Shown one piece after another: positions 45,638 through 56,584 of a stretch of DNA of 64,000 bases (position 1 is its first letter; every line of letters begins with the position of its first letter). The position numbers and the translations under genes were made by a program. The notes under the pieces were generated by a model, which was not told the origin of the DNA, did no database searches, and saw only the letters and a program-made list of their open reading frames with translations. Location: NCBI GenBank assembly GCA_023014485.1, contig JAJOZX010003318.1, positions 248,001 through 312,000 on the forward strand, read 5' to 3'. This DNA comes from Bathynomus jamesi. Its lineage: Eukaryota; Arthropoda; Malacostraca; Isopoda; Cirolanidae.

Positions 45638-48502
45638 TAGGGGTGTGCCGGATAGTATTTTTTACTATCCAGCCGGATACCGGATAGCCGGATAATCAAA
45701 AAAAATATCCGGCTGGATACCGGATAATATCATTCAAATAATTCATAATTTTTTATATATTATTATTTAGCTATTACTTGACTAATTGACTATACTATCA
45801 AATTTTAATCACTATTTGATGTAAATTATAGCTATCTTTCAATAACTTTACTAATTACCTATAGTTTATCCTTTTCAGGATTGTTTCATTGCCTAAATTA
45901 TATAGCTAGTTAGTATTAGTTACAGGCTTACAGCAATATTTTAACATTATTTACCCCCTAAAATGGCTAGTTATATTTGGAAAATATTTACAATACATGA
46001 GACTAATCCAACGATAGCTATTTGCTCCCTATGTTCCAAACAGATTAAAAGGGGATCAGAGAAATTGGGTGCTAGGTGCTATAGCACAAAACATTTGCAC
46101 AATCATGCAAAGATGCTGCATTCAAAAGAATATAAAGAAGTGTCTCAACTTAACAAATCATCTGAAAATCAAAATCAACCTATAGCGACCACCTCAATGG
46201 CTCCAAAGGAGAAAAAATTAGTTGCCATGGAAAAGCAACTCACGTTAGAAGAAAGTTTTTCCTTTAAGAAAATATGGGATATAAATGACTCAAAAGCTCA
46301 AGCTTTACATAAAAAGATAGGATTAATGATGGCATTGGACAACCATCCTTTTAGTTTAGTTGAACAAGATGGCTTTATAGGACTGATGGCCCACGTACAG
46401 CCAAGGTATTTGCTACCAAATCGAACATATTTTTCAGAAAAAGTCATACCCAAAATCTATGAAGAACTCAAAGAAATTGTTATGAATAAATTGAAAGAAG
46501 GGAAATACATTAGCTTCACTTCCGATATTTGGACCTGCTCTTCTTCAAATGAATCATTCATTTCCTTGTCAGGTCATTGGATCATGAATGACTACACTCA
46601 TTGTAATGCAGTATTGCATTCAGCTCATTTTTGAGGATCGCATACAGGAATTAATATAGCGGACAAATTGCAATCTATGTGGCAATCATGGAATATTGAC
46701 AGATCAAGGCGTAATATATTGGTCAGAGATGGAGCTTCTAACATAGCTTTGGGATGTGACCTTGCGGAAATACCTTCTGTTCACTGTTCAATTCATTTGC
46801 TAAACTAGTGGTGAATGATGCATTAATGGCTCAACGATCTATAAAAGATCTTTTGGCAAAGTGTCGACTTTTAGTGACACATTTTAACCACTCCCCACTG
46901 GCTATTTCTAAATTTAAAGCTCTCCAAACACAACAGGGTCATGTTCCTCTTCTATTGGTACAAGATGTTTTAACGCGCTGGAACTCATCTTATTTGATGC
47001 TAGAACGTATGGTTAAGTTGAAAAAATCAGTTCAAATATACCTTGCTGATCATAGTGAATTACTTGTTATTTCATCTAATGAGTGGCACTTTATTGAAAA
47101 TCTTTTAAAGCTTTTACAGCCATTTTTTAAACTCACCCAAGAAATGAGTACAGAATATAGTTTACTCTCTACTGTTATCCCAAACATGTGCGCGCTTGAA
47201 AGGTTTCTTTCAAAAATTGGCCAGGATGATCAAGGAGTCCAAACTACAAAAGATGAACTGTTGAAGTCATTGCGGTCACGATTTTTTGCCAATGAAAGCA
47301 ATGAAAAAACAAAGTGTCTAAATGTCTTAACAAATCGGAAGTATGCTCTAGCAACTGTCATTGATCCACGATTTAAATTTTTGCTTTTCAAAGATCAACA
47401 AAAGGAAAATATTAAGACATGGTTAATTGAAGAAATAAATGAAATAAACAATCTAGAGAAAATTAGAGATAAATATTTTGAAGAACAGGCTCACAGCAGC
47501 GACGATTCTAATTCTTCTTCCTCCTCAACAGGAAGAAAAAAGACAAAGTTTGATGATGATCCACTCTCTGCTTGTTTCAGGGAACTAACACAAGAAAATT
47601 CAGAAAAGATACCTGGTGAGAAAAAGTTTAAAAAAAGCCGCAAGATGGCTTCATTCGCAGAAATAGCAGAAGAAATTGAGCAATATCCAAAAAAACCCAT
47701 ATCAGACAGACGACTATCTCCACTTGAAATTTGGAAAAATGAAGAATCCTTTCCATCTCTCAAGAAAATTGCTCTAAAATGGCTAGTGACACCAGCATCT
47801 TCAGTTTTCTCAGAATGTTTTCCGAATATGGAAATATTTTTGAAGAAAAAAGAAGTACTTTGCTACCAAAGCGAGGGGAGATGCTTCTTTTTATCCATCA
47901 CAATGGACGAAAATTTGATTTAAACTTGTGAATCTAGTGTCTTGAACATAGTATTAATTTTTATTGTTTAATGTGAGTTTTTACTTTTTAAGGTTTTGCT
48001 ATTTTAATAATTTCACTTACCTTACTGGTATATTTGATTAGGCTATATATTTTATTTTTATATCTCAAATCTTAATAAAAGGTTTCGCTAATTCATATTT
48101 TTTCATATTGTAATTTGCAATATATATAAAAATAAAAAATAAAAGTAAAAAGTAAGGGAAGCTGGGATCTTAGCTATGCGTCACACTTTTAGCTGGACCA
48201 AACATTTTGCCTTTTTAGCAGTGTTAATATAGTTACATACTAGTAGTGGTACATGCTTATTTATCAATTATTTTAATTTTAGATTTTTGTACAACTATAT
48301 TCAACTTTTGCTAGCTAAAGGCTATGCAAGCTAAGATTGGAAAGGGGCGGGCCCAGATGTATTCCCATTACAAAAAAGACTATCATAAATATCCGGCTAT
48401 CCAGCCGGATACTGACATCTATCCGGCTGGATACAGGATACCGGATAATAGCTGTTATCCGACCGGATATCCTGCCGGATAGTGGTATCCAACACATCCC
48501 TA
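45638..48502 (+). mobile_element. hAT transposon (hAT-2), 2.87 kb, 8-bp duplication ATTACAAC
   Basis: Termini are TAGGGGTGTGCCGGATA (left) and the complement of TAGGGATGTGTTGGATA (right). The octamer ATTACAAC is present at 45630-45637 and 48503-48510. Both ends are packed with GCCGGAT/ATCCGGC repeats in both orientations, the expected subterminal binding sites of hAT transposases. A decayed BED-type transposase lies inside. Removing it restores the BEL frame. Confidence 0.96.
45963..47923 (+). pseudogene. hAT transposase (BED finger type) in hAT-2
   Basis: Starts MASYIWKIFTIHETNPTIA with a BED finger (CSLCSKQIKRG, then STKHLHNHAKMLH). It continues with ISFTSDIWTC (first catalytic Asp), then after TGA at 46632-46634 with DGASNIALGCDL and a CxIHLLN motif. 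Next come VLTRWNSSYLMLERM, LATVIDPRFKFLLF, an acidic Ser-rich loop, and the dimerisation domain (PLEIWKNEESFPSL, WLVTPASSVFSE). A frame change near 47815 garbles the last 40 residues. Overall length matches ZBED-like hAT proteins (about 600-650). At least three lesions make it inactive. Confidence 0.9.
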
Positions 48503-48627
48503 ATTACAACCCTAATTATTAGAGAGAAACACAATGAACTTTATCACATGGGCGTTCCACAAACATTAAATGCCATTAGAAAGTTGTATTGGATACCCAA
48601 AGGCAGAATGACTGTAAAGACAGTTTT

Positions 48628-51600
48628 GGGTCATTCTCTGTCAGATCAACCAAAAAAAATTGAAATTAACACCCTCATCTCTCATATTTTGCTGAAATTT
48701 GGTTTATAGGGAGTTTGTGAGCCCTGAATCCATTTCTGAAATTATAAGGTCAATCCGACCAACAGTTCAAGAGATATGACCTTGGGCAATTTGAGGTCAC
48801 TCGCGAGGTTACTAACATTTGGCGAGCCATAACTTGGGTAATAATTGTCATAATTATATAAAAGTATATATATTTAGAATCAGAAAACGACAAGGAATCC
48901 AAATATGCAAGTTTTAGAACTCTAGGTTGAAAAATAAAAGTGTTACACTGTAACCAAAATTTGAGGTCACGATTTGACCTCTGGGGTATCAAATGAGAAT
49001 TTTTTTTTTAAATGTAAAAAATGAAGGCATAGGCATTGGCTATTAGAATCAGCAAAAAAAAAGTTTGTTTATGTTAGTATTTTTCATGTAACTAACATAT
49101 AAGTGAACACCATATTCATAAGTTGTGCGTCAATTCTATCTATTTTTTCACACTTAAGCTCATAATTTGACCTATAGAAATTGAAATTACATTTTTTATA
49201 GATATAAAAAACAAAGTCAGAGTTCTTGACTAATAGAAACAATCATAAAAAGTTTGTTTATGTTGGTACTTTTCATGTAACTAACTTATAAGTGAACACC
49301 ATATTTATAAATTGCTTGTCATTTCAAGAAATTTTTATATCTTAGCTATCAATTTGACCTCAAGCTCCAAGAATTTAATAAAAATTGTATTTCACTGCTA
49401 ATCTACACTGGCAATAATAGTTATAATAGTGAAAGGGGAAGACTAAGCTCACATGTAGCCTAAACAAACCTGTTGAAACATGTTGCTACTTGTCTAAGTG
49501 CAGAATCAACACAGATAGTTGCAAAATTCCTTGTCTACAGGTTAGTACAGTTCCAGCCAGCACTGTGGGTGGCTGGTGAGTATGGTGTTTTAATGAGCCT
49601 CAGAGACTATCAAGGCCTAAAATATTAAGTGTGTATAGCTATATTTTCTAAAAAAAATATATTACCTAATTGTAAATCCTATATCTTTACAGATCAAAAT
49701 ACAATGGTTCGGCACTTGAAATACTGCCAGGACCCTATTCAAAAACACAAGAAACGCATAACAATCAATCTTAGAAAAGTGACTGATGTACTTGTTGAAA
49801 AATGTGCTGGAAGAGTGAAAAAAGACTCATTGTTGTGTGTGAACTGCTAGACACTGATAATGAAAAACCCCACTATACTTAGTACTACTGAAAACAACGA
49901 GTCTGAGCAGGATTCAAATGAATCATCTACTATCAGTGGCTTGAGTAACATCTCTTCAATTCAAGATCTGGACAATGACAGTGATTGCTTGATAAAGGAA
50001 AATCCTTCAACTTCAGTTGAACCATTTCTAGCATTTCTGGACAAAACACCAGTTAAAAAAAGTAAGTAATAAATTAATATAATAACTTATACTTTAATAC
50101 AAGGTCTGTTTGATCTACTATATAGCCAATTATATAGCATTTAAGGTACTATAATTAATATTTAATTACTAATATTCAGGTGTGTGAAACCTTTTTTTCT
50201 GTTCTTTTCAGAAGGGCTGTCATTAAGCCAGAAAAAGTGCAAGGCTCGTGGTAAGCTATCATCTGCTCAGAAACACCTGAAGGAGAGGCTAGAACTCAGT
50301 TATGGTGTTCAAATTACCGAGGAGGTAAGTGATACTTCAAAACCTGAAACAATCTGAAAAACATCGACAAATTAATGAATGAATTGAAACAGTCATTCCT
50401 GGAGAGCAAATGTCACCATCACAAACTACAAATATTGACACTCTCACCATACACAATTGAAAAAACAGCTAGTTTCTTTCAAACTACAACATACATGGTG
50501 AAAAGAAGCCGTTCACTTAAATCAGAACATGGAATCCTTCCGAAGATTCCACTAATGAGCAAAGGAAAAGTGATATCTGAAGAACACAAAGATATAGTTA
50601 GAAGATTCTATGAGTCAGAAGAGGTTAGTCGTATGTGTCCTGGCCAAAAGGATTGCGTGAAAGTTATCAGTGCTGAAGGTGCAATGAAGGTGCAAAAACG
50701 ATTGGTCCTCGGGAATTTAAGAGAGATGTTTGAACTATATAAAAATGATGAAAAGAATCCCAAAATCGGATTTTCCACATTTGCAAAATTACGGCCATCA
50801 TATTGTATGCTTGCCGGTAGTGGTGGGACTCATTCTGTCTGTGTCTGCACATACCATCAAAATCCAAAATTGCAGCTGGCTGCATTGGGAGAAAGAGGTC
50901 TTTCATACAAGGATCTTATGGATTACAGTGTCTGCAGTACAGAAAGAGACTTCCATGATGCAACTTTGCAATGATTGCCCAAGAGAAGAGGGTGTCCTGG
51001 ATTTTCTTTAGTTATTTGACAGTGTGAAATCAGCTCCAAATGAAATATCTTACAAGCAATGGGTGACTGTTGACCATTGTACAATGGTTGATAAGGTGGA
51101 GCCACTTCATGAATACTTATCATCCCTAAGCATGAAAATATCCTGCATGGTTCGTCATCACTTTGTTGCTCAGCAACAATCATAGTACTTCAAGCAGTTG
51201 AAAGAAACACTACCACCTCAGAGCGAGGTAGTTATAGTAGGTGATTTCTCTGAGAATTATTCTTTCATTGTCCAGGATGCTGCCCAAGGGTTTCACTGGG
51301 ACAATTCACAGTGTACAGTTCACCCTTTTGTCATCTATTATAGATCATCTGCAGACCAGGAACTTAGCCATTTTAGTGTCTGTTTCTTATCTGCATCACT
51401 AAAACACAACACTATAATGGTTTACTCATTCATATTGAAGCTTATGACATATGTTAAATTCAGATGCCCACAATTGAAGAAGGTGCACTATTTCTCAGAT
51501 GGATGTGCTGGCCAATATAAGAACAGATACAACTTCACAAATCTCTGTTACCATGAAGAGGATTTTGGTCTGTCTTGTGAATGGCACTTCTTTGCTACAT

Positions 51601-52943
51601 CCCATGGCAAAAATGCATGTGATGGGATTGGAGGAACAGTGAAAAGAGCTACTGCTCGTGCCAGTTTGCAGAGAACTACAGAGAGGCAAATTCTTACACC
51701 AGAACACATGTTTCAGTTTTGTGAAGAAAACTTGAGCAAGAAGATAAATTTTTTCTTTGTAACTACAGCTGATTTGAAAGATGCAGAAGAACGGTTGGAA
51801 CATCAATTCAAGGATAGTAGGGCTATTCCTGGAACTCAGAAATATCATAGATTTGTTCCCCTAAACAAGGAAGAACTGATGGTGTATCCCATTTCAAGTG
51901 GCATTGGAGAAAAGAAAAGAATAAGGAAAAGTCATTTTACTAATGAACCTGCAATGCTTGGTAACCTAAAATGTGTCAAACCAGGAGAGTATGTTGGCTG
52001 CATTTATGACATGCAAGTTTGGTATGGAATTGTGGAGGAATATTGTGAAGAGTTTGATGATTTCACTGTGAACTTTCTACATCCCTCTGGGTCATCAGGA
52101 TCAAGTGCATATTATTATCCATCAAACAAGGATTCATGTGCAGTGCCAGGACATCATATATTAACTGTAATGAGTTGTCCTACCCTAAGAGGAGGCAGCA
52201 GAATTCAATACATTTTTCCACAAAAAGAAATTGATGAGAGCATCGAGCATGCAAAAATTGTATTAGGCTAGCACATGAATCCTCTAAGTAGGTCTTCCCC
52301 TTTCACTATTATAACTATTATTGCCAATGTAGATTAGCAGTGAAATACAATTTTACATTTTTTGCCTTTGTTTTTATATCTATAAAAAATGTAATTTTAA
52401 TTTCTATAGGTCAAATTATGAGCTTAAGTGTGAAAAAATAGGTAGAATTGACGCACAACTTATGAATATGGTGTTCACTTATATGTTAGTTACATGAAAA
52501 ATACTAACATAAACAAACTTTTTTTTGCTGATTCTAATAGCCAATGCCTATGCCTTCATTTTTTACATTTAAAAAAAATAATATCATTTGATACCCCAGA
52601 GGTCAAATCGTGACCTCAAATTTTGGTCACAGTGTAACTTTTTTATTTTTCAACCTAGAGTTCTAAAACTTGCATATTTGGATTCCTTGTCGTTTTCTGA
52701 TTCTAAATATATATACTTTTATATAATTGTGACCATTATTACCCAAGTTATGGGTCGCCAAATGTTAGTGACCTCGCGAGTGACCTCAAATTTCCCGAGG
52801 TCATATCTCTTGAACCGTTGGTCGGATTGACCTTATAATTTCAGAAATGGATTCAGGGCCCACAAACTCCCTATAAACCAAATTTCAGCAAAATCTGAGA
52901 GATGAGGATGTTAGGCACTGGTTGATCTGACAGAGAATGACCC
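48628..52943 (+). mobile_element. Family A1 DNA transposon, copy 2 (4.3 kb), 4-bp duplication TTTT
   Basis: Begins GGGTCATTCTCTGTCAGAT at 48628 and ends with the complement at 52943. TTTT is duplicated at 48624-48627 and 52944-52947. Arms and interior are near-identical to copies 1 and 3. It sits within the BEL integrase coding region; deletion of the element plus one TTTT keeps the BEL frame open, so the insertion is precise. Confidence 0.95.
49704..52271 (+). pseudogene. Family A1 transposase-like gene, copy 2, two exons
   Basis: Exon 1 is 49704-50061 and exon 2 is 50212-52271, with the same splice sites as the sister copies. The catalytic half (51198-52271) is open for 357 codons and carries GDFSENYSF, FSDGCAGQYKN and SHGKNACDGIGGTVKR. 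Lesions are TAG after the CxxC at 49849, small deletions near 50345-50365 (lost bases in the TKSEKHLD segment), a 2-base loss near 50950, TAG at 51009-51011 and TAG at 51183-51185. The frame of the family is clearest here and in copy 3. Confidence 0.88.
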
Positions 52944-54174
52944 TTTTGAATAACTGTGTCACCTGCAAAAGGATTCATTCCAGATCTTTCAGGAAGACCA
53001 ATCCTCCTGATTTGCCAACAGAGAGAGTCACCTTTAATAGGCCTTTTGAAACAGTTGGCATAGACTATACAGGAAGTTTGACTGTTGGTCTGGGAACAAC
53101 AGAACAAAAAATGTACATCATACTTTACACATGTTCATCTTCTAGAGCAGTCAGCTTAGACGTAGTGAGTGATCTCTCCGCAGAATCATTTGTCTATAGC
53201 TTTAGAAGATTTTGTGCTAAGCATTCTGTACCCAAAATTGTTTGGACAGATAATGCAACCTATTTCAAGGCTGGTGAAAATCAAATAAATGACATATTAC
53301 AAAATTCACATACCATAACATATCTACAAAATAACAAAATAAAATGGAAATACATCCCTGTTGCCTCACCATGGTATGGAGCAATCTGGGAAAGGAATAT
53401 CCAAACAATAAAGAATTGCCTAAAGAAATCAATAGGTAAAAAACAAATTGAATTCTTTGAACTTCTCACTCTCATTAGTGAAATTGAGAATGTTGTCAAT
53501 AACAGACCTCTTACTTATGTAGGGGATAATATTAATGATGTAGAGCCTCTCACCCCAAATCATTTGATTAAGGGAGAAGTCATTAACCTTCTACCTGATT
53601 ACAATATCTCCTTGGATGATCCACCTTGGAGTGATAATAATCATGATTTGCAAAATAGATTATCACAAATAACAAATATAAAAACAAAATTTAAAAAGCA
53701 ATGGAGTGATGAATACCTTGTTGGGTTGAGAGAGAGAGAGACAAATATATACAAAACAAAGACTGGGTTAATAAAATTAGGGTAGGAGATGTAGTTCTAA
53801 TTAGACAAAATACACCAAGACAGTGTTGGCCATTAGGTAGAGTTTTAGAACTAAAAACTAGGGAAGATGGATTAACCAGGGTTGTAAAACTTAAAACTGC
53901 TTCAGGTGAAACTATAAGAGATGTATCACTCTTATACCCCCTAGAAGTAGGACCAACTACTGTTAACAAAAATGATCAAGATGATGAATCTATAATAGAT
54001 TCTGATGATGATCAAAATTTGACCCAAACTATACCAAACCTAACCTGTTCAATAAATGATGTAACTAGTCCTACTACTACAATAACCTATACCACAAATA
54101 GTAGACCACAACGTTCAACTGCTCTACGAGCTAGGCAGATGTTACAACAAAAGATAAGGGCTGGAGTATTATAA
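52944..54174 (+). pseudogene. BEL/Pao integrase and C-terminal tail
   Basis: After the TTTT duplication the frame resumes with LNNCVTCKRIHS (integrase zinc-binding CxxC). It then has GIDYTGSLTVG (first Asp), IVWTDNATYFKAG (second Asp) and GAIWERNIQTIK (Glu), followed by NNRPLTYVG and PLTPNHLI, all typical of BEL integrase. At 53735-53745 a GAGAGAGAGA run shifts the frame, and the track ends at 53785. In the other frame the C-terminal region continues (VGDVVLIRQNTPRQCWPLG, LYPLEVG) to a stop near 54174. The GA-run slippage is the visible lesion. Confidence 0.9.
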
Positions 54175-54392
54175 TATTTCCTATGGAAAATAAACTAAAA
54201 TGCAACACCCTTTCATTTTGAAAAGGGTGAGGACTTTATAAAATGCTACACTTTTTATATTAAAAAGTGAGGAAAAACAAAAATGGAATAACAAATAAAA
54301 CATAAAATATAGGTAATCTAAGATGGGTTAATAAATATTAAAGAAAAAATTGGGTTTCACATGCAATTTTTCCTTTCTGGCTGGCCCCAATG

Positions 54393-54934
54393 TATGGAAA
54401 ATTTGGGAGTACCGAAATGGAAGACCCACCTAATCTTGGATAAGCCATATTGACATTAAAATAAATAATAATAATGAAAAATAACTCCGGAGAACATGAA
54501 CTCTTGCTGAGAAAAATTAGAGAGACACCAACGAAGAAACAAATATGGGATGAAAAGAAAAAAGATCCCATGGCTAGAAATAGCAACACGGTTTTAAGAA
54601 GAAAAAGATCGGGATAAGCAGAATAACAGGGCGAGAAGCTGATTAAGCATAAGAACAGCGACGGAAAAAGCCGGAATAAAAATGTTTTAGTGGTGTCAAG
54701 AGATAAAATTCATAACAGTTTCAAGGTAAGAAGTTCATAAATTTCCCTTCGGTTATTAAATTTAGGTTAAATAAGCTGACATTTCAGCTGTAATTGTTTA
54801 ACAAAAGAGTATGGAAGTCCTGTTTATGGACAAATAGTTAGGCTGGTTCATCTTTGGCCTAGGTCTTCCATCTTCAACATAGCCTAGGTTATGTTTAGGC
54901 TACTCAGGTTGGAGCAAGACCTATTTTTTCCATA
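54393..54934 (+). repeat. BEL/Pao 3' LTR
   Basis: Same termini as the 5' LTR and followed by CTCTC (54935-54939). The 54175-54392 stretch before it is untranslated, and I see no clear polypurine tract directly at the LTR edge. Confidence 0.95.
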
Positions 54935-54939
54935 CTCTC

Positions 54940-55147
54940 CATTGATTTTGATGTGGTTGGAATCGGATTGTTCCCTTCAGGTGGACCAGATTACAGTTCT
55001 CTTTAAAACAACTTCTTTCCCACCATGAGCTGGGAGTGGTGGGTGAGCAAATGGGCATTCTCTTTCCTTAAGTCCATATATAAGCCGCTCCTGTAATACT
55101 TGCTTGCATACTGGCTTCTTGTTTTCACTTTTGGTTTTTTGGTGACT
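54940..55147 (-). pseudogene. CR1-like LINE, piece 2 (ORF1 zinc-finger segment)
   Basis: The minus strand reads SHQKTKSENKKPVCKQVLQ, then ERLIYGLKERECPFAHPPL, a degenerate CCCH-type finger (second Cys replaced) of the kind found in ORF1 of CR1-like LINEs. It joins in frame to piece 1 at 62797 once the family B1 element and one GTGTACAG are removed, and to piece 3 across the BEL insertion. Confidence 0.65.
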
Positions 55148-55450
55148 GTGTACAGTAGGGTGTGACAGTTGCCCCAACTTTGTCCTACAATGCTGTTCAA
55201 AATTTTGGTGTTGCATATTGACATAAAAAATACCCACGTGCAATTTTTTGAAGATTCATGCATATTCGAGTGAGCACCAGCAATTTGAAAAATAGTGATT
55301 TTGCTTATACGGCATACGCGCCTATATATGAGATTACACAACCATCATAAGGGATGTCTTAATTAAAAGCTGTTATCACTAACACAAAAAGTTAATCATT
55401 CTTATTCTCTCATGGTACATTAAGGGGTTTTATCATATATTCACAAGGTA

Positions 55451-56467
55451 TTATTTCTCTAGAGCAAGAAACCATGATTTCTGTTTGGAAACAGATGATC
55501 GTTTGCGCTGATTAGGAACGCGGAGTCTGTCATTTTCAACTACTTGAAGGACTTCTTGAAAGCGCTCCTCATCCCTGGCAACATTAAGAAAGTCATGGCA
55601 AAGTTTTACACCACGCTCTGCAGCCTCATTGATGACCTGAAGCTTGTCCACAACCAGTTTCATGTTCAGGTAGTCGTCATGATCCGCCCATTCACTGGCT
55701 GGACTGTGGAGAAACTGATAGGGCATGCCTAAAATGGTGAAGAACTGGCTTGAGTCAGGCCCAATTAGGTCCACCAGGGCAGTGCCACTTTCTGGGACAG
55801 GGGGAAGATATGGCTTTCCATAGCCCCCATGATTGAGCCCCACTCTCTTAGTAACTTCAGTGCCTTCCTCCTCATCTCTTTTGTCCTTTCTTGTACTTGG
55901 GATGAGAACAAAGCCAGTGGGGCCAACTCCTCAGTTAGGTACCAAGTGTGTCTACCGAGTGCCACACGTGCTTTGTCAACTATTGTGGCGTCATATGGGG
56001 CAAATTCAGCCAAGGTTTCGACCAAATTCAAGTCATTCAGTGGCGCACTTGCTGGAACGGGGCAAACAATCCACCATGGGACATAAACAGCGACTGTGAA
56101 CACAGCAAACCGTTATAACTTGCTGATTTGACTTTTAGTCACAACCTCGGCTTTGGGAAACTGCTCTTTGATCTGGCCTGACAAAAGAACAATCTTGAGG
56201 GTATAGAGCAGTTTAGCCATCCACCTTGCTTTGTGAAGTGCGCCGGGGTAGACCATTGTGAAGTTCACTGGCTCGGATCCTTTAGTTACAAGCAGCAGAC
56301 AAAGCTCTACCAGCTCCTTGTAGTCGCCACGTGTAAATGGTTGGGCTAGAGATTCACAGAAGTAGTCAGCCATCTCCTGCTGGCGCTCCTCAAACACTCC
56401 AGGCATTGCGTGGTAGTAGTATTTCTTTTTTTCATTGTACGCCAGTTGAGAGAAATGGTTCTTGAAC
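55451..56467 (-). pseudogene. Family B1 transposase-like gene, exon 3
   Basis: Starts after a TTTCTAG acceptor at 56468-56470 and continues the codon split by the exon 2 donor (FQR then FKNHFSQL). It contains the ALHKARWMAKLLYTLKIVL helix (comparable to the RW block of hAT proteins), LFDLNLVETL-like text, LTEELAPLALFS and FLALPVPESGTALVDLIGPDS. It also has INEAAERGVKLCHDF, where the ER motif may supply the catalytic Glu, and LQVVENDR near the end. A TAA at 56113-56115 and a frame change near 55810 disable it. Confidence 0.8.
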
Positions 56468-56584
56468 CTAGAAATGCAATTATTGGGATTATTGTATTTT
56501 GTACTAATCTATAATATTGTTTTAGGGGTATTAAGATTGATATGATCGATCATTTGCTTGGTGTTAGTATATCTTATAAGTCTA

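Larger units (their letters stand above)
43410..48623 (+). pseudogene. BEL/Pao reverse transcriptase and RNase H, split by hAT-2
   Basis: The frame at 43410-45637 covers reverse transcriptase, with LRVVYNCSLKDG, QSDISKAFLRIHL (first metal-binding Asp), LFGANASPSLLAL and the catalytic FYVDNLVGS box in the BEL-specific YVDN form. RNase H follows with LHVFGDASEKVYGCCAY, LELLAGYLAV and IWLDSQICLAWI, then FRYIPTKQNPADFLTRG. At 45637 hAT-2 interrupts it. The frame resumes in phase at 48503-48510 and runs to 48623 (integrase zinc-binding region, HNELYHMGVPQTLNAIRKLY), where a family A1 transposon interrupts again. Confidence 0.92.
40568..54934 (+). mobile_element. BEL/Pao LTR retrotransposon, split by two DNA transposons
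   Basis: Two LTRs (548 and 542 bases) bracket gag, protease, reverse transcriptase, RNase H and integrase in BEL/Pao order, and CTCTC duplications flank it (40563-40567 and 54935-54939). Without the hAT (45638-48502) and the family A1 copy (48628-52943) the element would be about 7.2 kb, normal for the clade. Several stops and shifts make it inactive. No envelope-like frame is seen after integrase. Confidence 0.95.

Noticed and set aside
46614..46810. A short intron joining the two halves of the hAT-2 transposase
   Set aside because: Recognisable coding text (DGASNIALGCDL) lies between the frames, so the break is caused by a stop and a shift rather than splicing.
54175..54392. Envelope-like gene after BEL integrase
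   Set aside because: Only about 200 bases separate the end of pol from the LTR, with no open frame of useful length.
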